Shown piece by piece: positions 8,965 to 17,765 of a stretch of 64,000 nucleotides of DNA; the stretch's first letter is position 1, and each line of letters opens with the position of its first letter. Source of the stretch: Amantichitinum ursilacus (GTDB lineage: Bacteria > Pseudomonadota > Gammaproteobacteria > Burkholderiales > Chitinibacteraceae). The stretch is from NCBI RefSeq assembly GCF_001294205.1, contig NZ_LAQT01000037.1:62001-126000 (forward strand), read 5' to 3'. The notes below the pieces were generated by a model, which saw only the letters and a program-made list of their open reading frames with translations, was not told where the DNA came from and searched no databases. The translations under genes and the position numbers were made by a program.

Positions 8965-10716
8965 ATGCCCCTGCCGTTTACCCGCAAGCAGCTTGTTGTT
9001 CCTCTCTGGTTAAGTCTGGCGGTGCTGGCCGGCTGCGCCACGGTGCCGCACCCGGATGCCACCGCTCAGAATGTCGCCAGCGCACCCGCTTCGGCCCCGG
9101 CCGAGGCCAATCAGGACGGCCCGCTGCCCAATGTGGAGCTGACGGACCAACTGGTGATGCGTTTTCTGGTGGGTGATATCGCATTGCAACGCGGCGAGCC
9201 GACGCTGGCTGCGCAAACCTGGAATGATCTGGCCAAACGCACGCACGATCCACGCATTGCACGTCGCGCCACCGAGGTTTCGATTGGCGCGGGTCAGCTG
9301 AACCTGGCGCTGGATTCGGCACAGTTGTGGATTGATTCATCGCCGCAAGCGTTAAACCCGCAACAAGTGATGCTGAGCCTGCTGCTGCGCGCCAACCGTC
9401 TGGAAGAAGCCAAGCCGCATCTGAAAGCCTTGCTGGAAGCCAAACCGCAGGATGTACCGTCTTTCATGATGCAGATGCATCTGCTGTGGGACAAAAACAC
9501 CGATCGCGCCGCGGCCGCCAAATTTACCGAAGAAGTCACCCAACCGTATCTGAACCTGCCCGAGGCGCATTTTGCCCGCGCGGTGGCGTATGCCAATACC
9601 TCGCGCGTAAGCGATGCGCTGAAAGAACTGACCGCAGCGGAATCGTTGCGTCCGGCGTGGGAACCGGCCGTGCTGTACCGCGTGCAGTTGATGAATGATC
9701 AGCCGGCGCAGGCGCGCATTGATTATCTGAAAGATGCGATGCGGCAGAACCCGGACTCGGCCCAGATCAAAACCACGCTGGCACGTGAATACGTGACCAA
9801 CCGTCAGTACAAGGAAGCGCGCGAGCTGTATGAAGAAGCGCTGCGCAAACAGCCCGATATGCTGGAAGCGCTGGTGGGTTCGGGGCTGGTGGCGCTGGAA
9901 CAGCGTGATCTGGATACCGCCTATTTGCGCTTGTCCACCGCCGTGGTGAAGAGCCCGCGCACCACCAACAATCTGCGCTTGTATCTGGGCCAGATCGCCG
10001 AAGAACGCGGCCAGACCGCGACGGCGCTGAGCTGGTATCAGGGCGTGGATGGCGATATGAAAGACGCTGCACAGCAGCGCATGATGCGTTTGTATGTGAA
10101 GGCGGGCCGGCCTGAAGACGCGCTGGCGCTGGTGCGGGCGCAGCCGTCCACTAGCCCGCAGGAACGCGTGATTCGCGCGCAGCTGGAAGCGCAGGTCTGG
10201 CGTGAGGCCAAGGAATACAACAAGGCGTGGGATGCGCTGTCGAACGAGCTGAAAAAACAGCCTGATTCGCCGGACTTGCTGTACGACCGCTCGCTGGTGG
10301 CCGATCTGCAGCACAATCTGCCCGCCGCCGAAGCGGACTTGCACCGCTTTCTACAATTGCAGCCGGATAGTGTGATGGGCCTGAATGCCTTGGGTTACAC
10401 GCTGGCCAACCGCACCGATCGCCTCGACGAAGCCAATGGTTATCTGGAGAAAGCAATTGCCAAGGAACCCGACAATCCGGTGATCCAGGATAGCCTGGGC
10501 TGGTTGCGCTATCGCCAGGGCCGCTTTGATGAAGCCAAAGATTTGCTGACCAAGGCGTTTGCCGCGATGCCCGATGCCGAAATCGGCGCGCATCTGGCGG
10601 CGGTGCTGTGGCGCCAGGGCGAGAAATCCGATGCGCGCAAGGTGCTGGCTGCCGCGCAAAAGCTGGACCCGACCAATGAAAGCGTGATTGAAATCAGCAA
10701 GACGGTGACGCAATGA
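8965..10716 (+). CDS. TPR-repeat outer-membrane lipoprotein
   Basis: Predicted periplasm-facing lipoprotein of 583 residues made of tandem tetratricopeptide repeats, a protein-protein interaction scaffold. A lipoprotein signal ends in the lipobox LAGC, with Cys near residue 24. Helical TPR units with the alternating A/G/Y pattern run from about residue 55 to the end (for example the KEARELYEEALRKQPDMLEALVGSG region). Its stop overlaps the lolB start, so the two are co-translated; this pairing is common in betaproteobacteria. The substrate or partner is unknown. A role in outer-membrane assembly is inferred only from the lolB linkage. Confidence 0.85.
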   Translation: MPLPFTRKQLVVPLWLSLAVLAGCATVPHPDATAQNVASAPASAPAEANQDGPLPNVELTDQLVMRFLVGDIALQRGEPTLAAQTWNDLAKRTHDPRIARRATEVSIGAGQLNLALDSAQLWIDSSPQALNPQQVMLSLLLRANRLEEAKPHLKALLEAKPQDVPSFMMQMHLLWDKNTDRAAAAKFTEEVTQPYLNLPEAHFARAVAYANTSRVSDALKELTAAESLRPAWEPAVLYRVQLMNDQPAQARIDYLKDAMRQNPDSAQIKTTLAREYVTNRQYKEARELYEEALRKQPDMLEALVGSGLVALEQRDLDTAYLRLSTAVVKSPRTTNNLRLYLGQIAEERGQTATALSWYQGVDGDMKDAAQQRMMRLYVKAGRPEDALALVRAQPSTSPQERVIRAQLEAQVWREAKEYNKAWDALSNELKKQPDSPDLLYDRSLVADLQHNLPAAEADLHRFLQLQPDSVMGLNALGYTLANRTDRLDEANGYLEKAIAKEPDNPVIQDSLGWLRYRQGRFDEAKDLLTKAFAAMPDAEIGAHLAAVLWRQGEKSDARKVLAAAQKLDPTNESVIEISKTVTQ

Positions 10717-11273
10717 TGAAGACTGCATTGCGCACGCTGGCGCTGGCTGGCGTCACGGCGGCGGTGCTGACGGGCTGCGCCACGCCGCCCGCGCCGCCGC
10801 GGTCTGCTGGTGAACTGGTGGCGACGGGGCGTGTGGCGGTCAAACTGCCCTCCGAGAACAATCTGGCCAACTTTACCTGGCGTGATGACGGCAAGCAGGC
10901 GCAACTGGATTTATCCAGCCCGTTGGGCAATACCGTGGCCGAGCTGACGTTTGATGGCAGAGAAGCGCATTTGCGCGATCAGGCGGGCAAAGAAACGGTG
11001 GCCGCCACGCCCGATGATTTACTGAAAGATCGCACCGGTTGGGAATTGCCGGTGGGCGGCTTGCGTTACTGGATCCAGGGCAAGCCCGATCCGGCATCCC
11101 CCGCGGCCGTTCGCGACACCGAACAAGGCCGTCATATTGAACAGGCAGGCTGGGAGATCGACACCTCCGGCCACGTTGATGCGGGCGCATTTGGCAAACT
11201 GCCCAAGCGCATCGAAGCAACCCGGGCGACGGTGACCGTGACCATCGTTGTTACTGATTGGCAATGGCAGTAA
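10713..11273 (+). CDS. lolB: Outer-membrane lipoprotein insertion receptor LolB
   Basis: LolB accepts lipoproteins from the LolA chaperone and inserts them in the inner leaflet of the outer membrane. The 186-residue protein has a signal ending LTGC (Cys near residue 22), then the LolB core beginning GELVATGRVAVKLPSENNLANF and the conserved LPVGGLRYWIQGKPDP motif. The ATG at 10713 overlaps the previous stop (ATGA); a second ATG follows immediately. IspE begins 3 bp downstream, the usual lolB-ispE order. Confidence 0.93.
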   Translation: MMKTALRTLALAGVTAAVLTGCATPPAPPRSAGELVATGRVAVKLPSENNLANFTWRDDGKQAQLDLSSPLGNTVAELTFDGREAHLRDQAGKETVAATPDDLLKDRTGWELPVGGLRYWIQGKPDPASPAAVRDTEQGRHIEQAGWEIDTSGHVDAGAFGKLPKRIEATRATVTVTIVVTDWQWQ

Positions 11274-11276
11274 ATC

Positions 11277-12137
11277 GTGAGCATTTCTGTATCTGAAGAC
11301 TGGCAGGCCTACCCTGCGCCCGCCAAACTCAATCTTTTTTTGCACGTCGTGGGCCGTCGTGAAGATGGTTATCACTTGCTGCAATCGGTTTTTCAGCTGA
11401 TTGATCTGGCTGACACCATCCATATGCGGCTGCGTCCTGATGACCAGATCGTGCATCACAATCCGTTGCCCGATGTGCCCGCGGAAACCGATCTGACCGT
11501 GCGCGCCGCACGCTTGTTACAAACTTTTTCGGGCGTGCAAAAAGGCGTGGATCTACGCGTGGACAAGCGCATTCCCATGGGCGGCGGGCTGGGTGGTGGT
11601 AGCTCGGATGCGGCGACGGTATTGCTGGTGCTCAATCGGCTATGGGGTCTCAATCTGTCACGTAAGGTGTTGATGGAATTGGGATTGAAGCTGGGCGCCG
11701 ATGTGCCGTTCTTTATCTTTGGCCGCAATGCCTTTGTGGAAGGCGTGGGCGAACAGATGAAGGAAATCGAAACGCCGGATTGCGCCTATGTGGTGCTGCA
11801 TCCGCCAGTGCATGTTTCCACCCCCGCGATTTTTAAAGATGAACGCTTGACAAGGAATACACCCTTAGTCAAAATGCGCGGCCTCAACGACATCGACTGC
11901 AGGAATGATCTGCAAGCGGTGGCGCTGGGTCAGCATCCGCTGATTGCTGAATACCTTGCCTGGCTAAGCCAGTTTGGTACCGCGCGGATGACTGGATCAG
12001 GAAGCTGCGTGTTCACAAGATGTGCTTCACAAGGCGATGCGGATCGTGTAATATCCCGGCTTCCTGATGACATGACCGGTTATTCAGTAAGGTCAGTCAA
12101 GCAGCATCAGTTACGTGAATTTGCTTCGGATTGTTAG
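11277..12137 (+). CDS. ispE: 4-diphosphocytidyl-2-C-methyl-D-erythritol kinase
   Basis: Kinase of the MEP isoprenoid pathway that phosphorylates CDP-ME at the 2-hydroxyl. This is a GHMP kinase of 286 residues with PAKLNLFLHVVGRREDGYH at the N-terminus and the ATP loop PMGGGLGGGSSDA near residues 100-112. The catalytic Asp lies in GADVPFF and the C-terminal GHMP motif in MTGSGSCVF. The start is GTG at 11277, only 3 bp after lolB, and translation is probably coupled. The 3' end of the gene contains a possible promoter for the downstream tRNA. Confidence 0.95.
   Translation: MSISVSEDWQAYPAPAKLNLFLHVVGRREDGYHLLQSVFQLIDLADTIHMRLRPDDQIVHHNPLPDVPAETDLTVRAARLLQTFSGVQKGVDLRVDKRIPMGGGLGGGSSDAATVLLVLNRLWGLNLSRKVLMELGLKLGADVPFFIFGRNAFVEGVGEQMKEIETPDCAYVVLHPPVHVSTPAIFKDERLTRNTPLVKMRGLNDIDCRNDLQAVALGQHPLIAEYLAWLSQFGTARMTGSGSCVFTRCASQGDADRVISRLPDDMTGYSVRSVKQHQLREFASDC
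12026..12054 (+). promoter_or_regulatory. Candidate promoter for tRNA-Gln (and possibly prs) inside the ispE 3' end
   Basis: TTCACA at 12026-12031, a 17-bp spacer, and TAATAT at 12049-12054; a frame-shifted TGTAAT (12047-12052) is an alternative -10. The position, about 100 bp before the tRNA, suits a tRNA promoter. This is a motif match only. Confidence 0.35.
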
Positions 12138-12151
12138 GAAGCGGGTTCAAT

Positions 12152-12228
12152 AGGGGAGTCGCCAAGTTGGTTAAGGCATCGGATTTTGATTCCGACATGC
12201 GAAGGTTCGAATCCTTCTTCCCCTGCCA
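12152..12228 (+). tRNA. tRNA-Gln (anticodon UUG)
   Basis: Complete 77-nt cloverleaf with the CCA tail encoded at 12226-12228. The acceptor stem AGGGGAG pairs with TTCCCCT; the anticodon stem TCGGA/TCCGA encloses the loop TTTTGAT, with TTG at 12186-12188; the T-arm contains GGTTCGAATCC. It sits between ispE and prs, as in many betaproteobacteria. Confidence 0.97.
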
Positions 12229-12240
12229 GTTTCGAAGATA

Positions 12241-12278
12241 GAAAAGCGTGTACTCAGGTTACACGCTTTTCGTTTTTT
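12241..12278 (+). terminator. Rho-independent terminator between tRNA-Gln and prs
   Basis: A perfect 12-bp stem, GAAAAGCGTGTA (12241-12252) with TACACGCTTTTC (12260-12271), followed by a run of six T at 12273-12278. Only 12 bases separate the T-run from the prs start codon, so it stands between any upstream promoter and prs and could act as an attenuator. Confidence 0.85.
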
Positions 12279-12290
12279 CAAGGCACGCAA

Positions 12291-13241
12291 ATGGCTTACG
12301 ACAGCCTCATGGTATTTACTGGCAACGCTAATCCCAAGCTTGCCGAAAGCGTCGTTAATCATCTCGATATCTCGCTGGGCCGTGCAACGGTTGGGCGTTT
12401 TTCTGATGGTGAAGTGACTGTCGAACTGCTGGAAAACGTCCGGGGCCGTGACGTCTTCGTACTGCAATCCACCTGTGTGCCCACCAACGACAACATCATG
12501 GAAATGATGTTGATGGTTGATTCGCTCAAACGCGCTTCCGCCGGTCGTATCACCGCTGCAATCCCCTACTTTGGTTATGCCCGCCAGGACCGCCGTCCGC
12601 GTTCTGCGCGTGTGCCGATTTCGGCCAAAGTGGTGGCCAACATGCTGCAAGTGGCCGGTGTTGATCGCGTGTTGACGGTGGATGTGCACGCTGACCAGAT
12701 CCAGGGCTTCTTTGATATTCCGGTGGATAACATCTATTCCACGCCGGTTTTGCTGGCCGATATCCGTGCCAAGAATCACGATGGCTTGATGGTCGTCAGC
12801 CCGGACGTCGGTGGCGTATTGCGTGCCCGCGCCATGGCCAAGCAACTGACCGTGGACATGGCCATCATCGACAAGCGTCGTCCGAAAGCCAATGTGGCCG
12901 AAGTGATGCACATCATCGGTGATGTATCCGGCCGTACCTGCGTCATCATTGATGACATGATCGATACCGCCAACACGCTGGTGAAAGCCGCCCAGGCATT
13001 GAAGGCACATGGCGCATCGCGCGTGATTGCTTATGCCACGCACGCGGTGTTCTCGGGTGCTGCGGTCGAGCGGATTGTGCAATCCGAGCTGGATGAAGTC
13101 GTGGTCACCGACACCATTCCGCTGTCCGAAGCTGCGCGTCATTCTGATCGCATCCGTGTGGTTTCGATTGCCGGTTTGCTGGCGGAAACCATGCGCCGCA
13201 TCAACAACGAAGAATCGGTTTCTTCGCTGTTTGTGGACTGA
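12291..13241 (+). CDS. prs: Ribose-phosphate pyrophosphokinase
   Basis: Makes PRPP from ribose 5-phosphate and ATP for purine, pyrimidine, His, Trp and NAD synthesis. The 316-residue protein starts [19 protein letters not shown] and has the [16 protein letters not shown] motif, the flexible-loop YARQDRRPR and the PRPP-binding signature [13 protein letters not shown]. The frame is open upstream through the tRNA, but the ATG at 12291 with AAGG about 7 bases before gives the exact family N-terminus. No clear promoter lies between the preceding terminator and the start, so transcription probably enters from upstream. Confidence 0.97.
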   Translation: MAYDSLMVFTGNANPKLAESVVNHLDISLGRATVGRFSDGEVTVELLENVRGRDVFVLQSTCVPTNDNIMEMMLMVDSLKRASAGRITAAIPYFGYARQDRRPRSARVPISAKVVANMLQVAGVDRVLTVDVHADQIQGFFDIPVDNIYSTPVLLADIRAKNHDGLMVVSPDVGGVLRARAMAKQLTVDMAIIDKRRPKANVAEVMHIIGDVSGRTCVIIDDMIDTANTLVKAAQALKAHGASRVIAYATHAVFSGAAVERIVQSELDEVVVTDTIPLSEAARHSDRIRVVSIAGLLAETMRRINNEESVSSLFVD

Positions 13242-13273
13242 TACTCAACGCGTTTGAGTAGCAAGATTTAACC

Positions 13274-13352
13274 GAGGCGAGCCTGTGCTCGCCTCTCGTC
13301 ATTTAAACCAATGACGGTTTTACCCCGAATTTGAGGGAATCGTCCCTCGAAT
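13274..13352 (+). promoter_or_regulatory. Two hairpins in the prs-rplY gap (weak terminator and rplY leader stem)
   Basis: First stem GAGGCGAGC/GCTCGCCTC with a CTGT loop at 13274-13295, lacking a proper T-run, so at most a weak terminator after prs. Second stem of 10 bp at 13329-13338 with 13343-13352 around an ATCG loop, with one G-T wobble. It lies about 57 bp before the rplY start. A regulatory role in L25 expression is possible but unproven. Confidence 0.4.
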
Positions 13353-13408
13353 CCTGTGTCGTTCTGGTCGCGGGCGGTACGGGTACATTGTGAAATGGAG
13401 TTCTAACC

Positions 13409-13990
13409 ATGTCTTTCGAAATCAAAGCCCAAAGTCGCGCAGCGCAGGGTACCGGTGCGAGCCGCCGCCTGCGTAAAGCCGGCAAGCTGCCCGGTATCGT
13501 TTACGGTGGCGGCAAGGCCCCCGTTGTGATCGAACTGGATCACAACAGCATGTGGTACACCCTGAAGGAAGAAGCGTTCCACACCTCGATCGTCAAGATT
13601 GAAGTGGAAGGCGGCGATACCGAACAGGCCCTGCTGCGCTCGGTGCAATACCACCCGTTCCGCCAGCTGGTTCTGCACGTTGACTTCCAACGCGTTGATG
13701 CCAACACCAGCGTTGAAGTGCGCGTTCCGCTGCACTTTATCAACGGCGACGTTGCTCCGGGCGTGAAGCTCGACGGCGGCTCGATCAGCCACGTTCTGAA
13801 CGAAGTTCTGGTGCGCTCCGCCGCAACCAGCATTCCTGAGTTCATCGACGTTGATCTGAGCGTGCTGGGCAACGGCAACAACTCGGTTCACTTGTCCGAC
13901 CTCAAGCTGCCGGAAGGCGTTGAGCTGATGTCCCTGGTGCGTGGCGAAGACTTGGCAATTGCCAACCTGAATGCTGCCAAGGGCGAGTAA
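13409..13990 (+). CDS. rplY: Ribosomal protein bL25, CTC-type (general stress form)
   Basis: Binds 5S rRNA in the large subunit. The 193-residue length and two-domain layout (an N-terminal L25 domain with GTGASRRLRKAGKLPGIVYGG, then the C-terminal TL5 beta domain with VDFQRVDANTSVEVRVPLHF) identify the long CTC/TL5 form rather than the short E. coli L25. The gene lies between prs and pth, the standard order, and is followed by its own terminator. Confidence 0.96.
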   Translation: MSFEIKAQSRAAQGTGASRRLRKAGKLPGIVYGGGKAPVVIELDHNSMWYTLKEEAFHTSIVKIEVEGGDTEQALLRSVQYHPFRQLVLHVDFQRVDANTSVEVRVPLHFINGDVAPGVKLDGGSISHVLNEVLVRSAATSIPEFIDVDLSVLGNGNNSVHLSDLKLPEGVELMSLVRGEDLAIANLNAAKGE

Positions 13991-14022
13991 TCGTTCAGCT
14001 TTGCTGATCGATTGTTGAGAAG

Positions 14023-14050
14023 ACGGCCAGATTATTCTGGCCGTTTTTTT
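14023..14050 (+). terminator. Rho-independent terminator after rplY
   Basis: A 9-bp stem ACGGCCAGA/TCTGGCCGT with a TTAT loop (14023-14044), then a run of T through about 14050. Confidence 0.93.
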
Positions 14051-14138
14051 ATGCGCGCTATTCGCAAGCCCACATCGTCACGCTGACCCGGCCCGGTGCT
14101 AACGGTATGATGGCGTTTTGCCTCAACAAGCTTCAGAC

Positions 14139-14750
14139 ATGGCGATCAAACTGATAGTGGGCCTCGGTAATCCGGGCGCTGAATATGTAGCAACGCGGCA
14201 CAACGCGGGCTTCTGGTGGATCGATGAACTGGCGCGCGAAGGCGGCGCCAGCTTGCGCCACGAAAGCAAATTCCACGGCCTGGTGGGTAAGGCGCGGCTA
14301 CATGGCAAAGACGTGTGGTTGCTGGAACCGCAAACCTTTATGAACCGCAGCGGCTTGTCGGTGGTGGCGCTGGCGCAGTTTTATCGCGTGCTGCCCGATG
14401 AGATTCTGGTGGTGCACGACGAGCTGGACATCCCCGCAGGCCAGGCCAAGCTGAAGCTGGGCGGCGGTAACGGCGGCCACAATGGTCTGAAGGATATTCA
14501 GGCGCATTTATCGACCCCCAATTTCTGGCGTTTGCGCCTCGGCATCGGCCATCCGGGCGATCGCAACGAGGTGGTTAACTTTGTGCTGAAGCCGCCGCGC
14601 AAAGAAGAACAAGCGTTGATCGATGGCGCCATGGTGCGTGCGCAAAACCTGCTGCAGCACATGCTGGCGGGCGATATGGAAACCGCCATGCAACAACTGC
14701 ACACCGACGACGCTAAAAAGCGGCCCCACAAAAAGGCGCCCGAAGCATGA
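14139..14750 (+). CDS. pth: Peptidyl-tRNA hydrolase
   Basis: Releases tRNA from prematurely dropped peptidyl-tRNA. The 203-residue protein starts [16 protein letters not shown] and has the catalytic His in TRHNAGFW. It also carries the PQTFMNRSG segment and the HDELDIP...[13 protein letters not shown] motif. A TTG seven codons upstream is possible, but the ATG at 14139 matches the family. The stop overlaps the start of the CobW-type gene as ATGA. Confidence 0.96.
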   Translation: MAIKLIVGLGNPGAEYVATRHNAGFWWIDELAREGGASLRHESKFHGLVGKARLHGKDVWLLEPQTFMNRSGLSVVALAQFYRVLPDEILVVHDELDIPAGQAKLKLGGGNGGHNGLKDIQAHLSTPNFWRLRLGIGHPGDRNEVVNFVLKPPRKEEQALIDGAMVRAQNLLQHMLAGDMETAMQQLHTDDAKKRPHKKAPEA

Positions 14751-15829
14751 CTGAAACCAGCGCAGCACGTATTCCGGTCAATCTGATCACCGGTTTTTTG
14801 GGTGTGGGCAAAACCACCGCCGTCGCTAACTTGTTGGCGGGCAAGCCTGCGGACGAATTCTGGGCCGTGGTCGTCAATGAATTTGGCGAAGTCGGTATCG
14901 ATGGCGCGACCTTGTCGGTGGCGGGCGATGGCCTGCAGGTGGCAGAAGTGCCCGGCGGCTGCATTTGCTGCACCACCAGCCCGATGCTGCGCGTCAATCT
15001 GAACAAGCTGGTGCAAGGGCGGCGTCCGGATCGCATTCTGATCGAACCCTCGGGCCTGGGCCATCCTGCCGGCATTATCGATTTGTTGCGCGATCCGTTT
15101 ATGGCCAAGACCTTCGAAGTGCGCGCCGTGCTCACGCTGGTGGACGCCCGCCACCTGGAAGACGCCCGCTACACCCGCAACGAAACCTGGCGTGATCAGA
15201 TCGAACTGGCCGATGTGCTGGTGCTGAACAAGGTGGATCTGGCCGATGCCGAGCAGATTGATCGCGCGGAAGCCATGGGCCGCGCCTTGTTCCCGCCCAA
15301 GCTGGCGATGGTCAGCACGCGCAAAGGCGTGATCGACCCGGCCTTGCTGGATGCGCCGCTGGACCCCGCGCGCTGGATCTCCGAGCACAAACTGCCCGAG
15401 GCGCATCAGCACGCGCCATTAACCCCCTCGCGCAAACCCGCCAGCGTGGCCGCGTCTGCCGAATTGCCGCAAGGCGATCTGCCGGTGCGCAAGACGCAAT
15501 CCAGCCTGGGCTCGCATGCCTGCGGTTGGGTGTTTAGCGATCAGGTGATGTTTGATAGCGGCGCGATTGCCGATTTGTTTGAAGCGATGAACGACGCGAC
15601 CAGTCTAGACCTGGTGGGGCTGCAGCGGGCCAAGGGCGTGTTCCAGACCGAGCGCGACTGGTATCGCTTTGACTGGGTAGATGGCTACCCCAGCGCCAAT
15701 CTCTCGGCCTGGCGCCGCGATACCCGCTTTGAGTTGATCGTGGCGGCGGAACAGGCGCCCGATTGGCAGGCGGTGGAGCAGCGCTTGCTGGCTGCCCGCA
15801 TCCGTCCTGCCGCTAACGCAAGCGCTTAG
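14747..15829 (+). CDS. CobW/COG0523-family G3E GTPase (putative metal chaperone)
   Basis: Nucleotide-dependent metallochaperone family, often for zinc. The 360-residue protein has a Walker [10 protein letters not shown] near residues 16-24, the GGCICC cysteine motif (CxCC) that defines COG0523, IEPSGLG as switch region, and NKVDL as the guanine-specificity motif. The C-terminal half contains the CobW_C domain (SHACGWVF... through the WHR-like end). The substrate metal cannot be read from sequence; there is no His-rich loop or visible Zur site beside it. It overlaps pth by 4 bp and shares its stop region with the convergent gene at 15826. Confidence 0.88.
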   Translation: MTETSAARIPVNLITGFLGVGKTTAVANLLAGKPADEFWAVVVNEFGEVGIDGATLSVAGDGLQVAEVPGGCICCTTSPMLRVNLNKLVQGRRPDRILIEPSGLGHPAGIIDLLRDPFMAKTFEVRAVLTLVDARHLEDARYTRNETWRDQIELADVLVLNKVDLADAEQIDRAEAMGRALFPPKLAMVSTRKGVIDPALLDAPLDPARWISEHKLPEAHQHAPLTPSRKPASVAASAELPQGDLPVRKTQSSLGSHACGWVFSDQVMFDSGAIADLFEAMNDATSLDLVGLQRAKGVFQTERDWYRFDWVDGYPSANLSAWRRDTRFELIVAAEQAPDWQAVEQRLLAARIRPAANASA

Positions 15830-16332
15830 CGCAATACCTGGCGAATCTGCGCCAGCGTGCTTTGTGCATCGGCCTCGCGGCCGCGTTGCTGCATGGCGGT
15901 CAGGTACTGCGCCAGCGCGCGTTCCAGATCGCCCAGCGTGTGCACGGTGTCCATCTGGCTGATCAGATTATCCAGCGTGCCGTGATGCGTGTGGTTGCTC
16001 ACGTTAAGAATCGCGCGAATGCGTGCGATCTGGCTGGATGGCAGCTTGGCGGTGGCGTGTACTGCGGCAACGCCCGATGGCATGGCCGCAGGCGCGGGCG
16101 CTGCAGCCTTGGGCGCGGGCATGCTGCCGTGGCGCTCGATCAGCCCATCCCATTCCAGCTCCAATAGCCGGTGAACCAGTTCTTTCTCATCCATGGCCAG
16201 CGGCAGCGCGTGGTTCGGCGTCTTGCCGTCAATCATGATTAATAATTGGCGCAGTTTGAGCGACAGCCCACTGGCGCGGGTGGTGATCTCTTCCACGCCC
16301 CGTTCAGTCTTGCGGTAAATCACGTCGAGCAT
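15826..16332 (-). CDS. Conserved hypothetical protein, helical, winged-helix-like N-terminus
   Basis: A 168-residue soluble protein that I cannot assign. Residues 1-65 (VIYRKTERGVEEITTRASGLSLKLR... through LLELEWDGLIER) resemble a small response-type or winged-helix fold found in betaproteobacterial hypotheticals. An Ala/Pro linker follows at about 70-90, then a helical C-terminus. The ATG at 16332 is chosen because upstream residues are Ser/Arg-rich and unlike the rest. Its stop overlaps that of the convergent CobW gene (TTAG at 15826-15829). Confidence 0.65.
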   Translation of the reverse strand: MLDVIYRKTERGVEEITTRASGLSLKLRQLLIMIDGKTPNHALPLAMDEKELVHRLLELEWDGLIERHGSMPAPKAAAPAPAAMPSGVAAVHATAKLPSSQIARIRAILNVSNHTHHGTLDNLISQMDTVHTLGDLERALAQYLTAMQQRGREADAQSTLAQIRQVLR

Positions 16333-16641
16333 TGTCGATCCCTCCCGAGAACGTCGGTGCCCGCTTTCTGAGTGAAGCAGTGCACACACATATTAGAGCC
16401 TCGTGTTTTACTGCAATTGTCCTGTAACGCAAAGCACGTAGGGCGGCTTGTTACGCTTACGAGACAGACGGCTTGTGGGCGGAGATAGACGGTGCTTCTG
16501 GCGTAAAGCTTTCGGCATTCTCGTCAGTCGGATGGATGTTGGCGCGAAAGCCTCGTAATGAACAGGCCTTCTGGATACCACATAACAAAAAGGGCAAACC
16601 CGCGGGTTTGCCCTTTTGTCGACGACTAGCGACTGGGTGGT
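16333..16641. other. Intergenic region between ccsB and the small unknown gene
   Basis: These 309 bp hold no convincing gene. The only clear element is the ccsB terminator at 16588-16617; the rest should carry the promoter for the 16332 gene, which I cannot place. Confidence 0.5.
16588..16617 (-). terminator. Rho-independent terminator after ccsB
   Basis: A 30-bp perfect palindrome, half-site AAAAGGGCAAACCCG, with T/A tracts at both ends. It lies 25 bp past the ccsB stop and could also stop plus-strand transcription. Confidence 0.9.
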
Positions 16642-17763
16642 TTACAGGCCGCCGTACGAATGCAGACCAGACAAGAACATGTTCACGCCGATGAAGGCAA
16701 AGGTGGTTACCAGCAAACCCACCACCGCCCACCACGCCAGCACATTGCCGCGCCAGCCTTTAACCAGGCGCACATGCAGCCACGCCGCGTAGTTAAGCCA
16801 CACAATCAACGCCCAGGTTTCTTTCGGGTCCCAGCTCCAGTAGCCGCCCCATGCATCCGCCGCCCAGGCAGCGCCCAGAATGGTGGCGATGGTAAAGAAC
16901 AGAAAGCCCACCGTGATGGCCTTGTACATCACGTCGCCCAGCGTCTCGTAGGTGGGCAGGCGTGTAGCCAGTACGTTGCGCGAGACCAGCAATTGCGCCA
17001 CGCCTAACATGGCTGCCAGCGAGAACGCGCCGTAGCCAATAAAGTTGGCCGGCACGTGGATCTTCATCCACCACGATTGCAACGCGGGAATCAGCGGCTG
17101 GATTTCATGCGCCTGGCGATCCAGCGAATACCACAGAATAAAACCCACCGCCGCCGAGATCACCAGCAGCACAAACGCACCCATGCTGCGGGCTTTGAAA
17201 CGTGCTTCGTAGTACAGATACATCAACGTGGTGATCAGACAGAACAGGATGAACACTTCATACAGATTCGAAACCGGGATATGCCCCACGTCCGCGCCAA
17301 TCAGATAGCTTTCGTACCAGCGCACCAGCAGCGCCGTCAGCGCGGCCAATGCGGCGGTCCAGCTCATGCCCGATGCAATGCCCAGCGCGGTTTCGGAGCG
17401 ACGCAGCATGCCAAACCAATAAGTGATGGTCGACATCACATACAGCACGCACATCCACATCACGGCTGACTGGCTGGCCAGCAGATACTTGAGCAAAAAC
17501 GCATGCTGTGCGCGGCTCAGATCATTGCCATAGGCCGCGGTGGCAATCAGCGCCAGTACGCCCGCCGCAGGCAGAAACCAGCGCATGGCGGGCCAGAACC
17601 AGCCAAACCAGATCAGGCCTGTGGTAACGCCAGCCAGAATGCCTTGCTCGTAATAATCCATATGCGCGCCGTAGCGGCTAAACGCAAAACCAGCCGCCAG
17701 CACCATCAGGACGGCAAAAACAAAATCCAGCGGATGACGCCGGTTCAGGCTGAGCGTGCTCAT
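16642..17763 (-). CDS. ccsB: System II cytochrome c biogenesis protein CcsB (ResC/CcsA family)
   Basis: Membrane part of the heme delivery and attachment synthetase, with ResB. About 373 residues with roughly eight hydrophobic helices. The tryptophan-rich heme motif appears as WGGYWSWDPKETWALIVW near residues 300-318, followed by periplasmic and membrane His residues typical of CcsA. The ATG at 17763 has AAGGAG seven bases upstream. An ATG at 17769 would overlap the resB stop (ATGA) but lies too close to that ribosome site. It is the last gene of the cyt c4-resB-ccsB operon. Confidence 0.93.
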   Translation of the reverse strand: MSTLSLNRRHPLDFVFAVLMVLAAGFAFSRYGAHMDYYEQGILAGVTTGLIWFGWFWPAMRWFLPAAGVLALIATAAYGNDLSRAQHAFLLKYLLASQSAVMWMCVLYVMSTITYWFGMLRRSETALGIASGMSWTAALAALTALLVRWYESYLIGADVGHIPVSNLYEVFILFCLITTLMYLYYEARFKARSMGAFVLLVISAAVGFILWYSLDRQAHEIQPLIPALQSWWMKIHVPANFIGYGAFSLAAMLGVAQLLVSRNVLATRLPTYETLGDVMYKAITVGFLFFTIATILGAAWAADAWGGYWSWDPKETWALIVWLNYAAWLHVRLVKGWRGNVLAWWAVVGLLVTTFAFIGVNMFLSGLHSYGGL

Positions 17764-17765
17764 GC

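Noticed and set aside
16457-16735. Minus-strand frame across the ccsB terminator
   Set aside because: It spans a perfect terminator palindrome and overlaps the ccsB 3' end in another frame.
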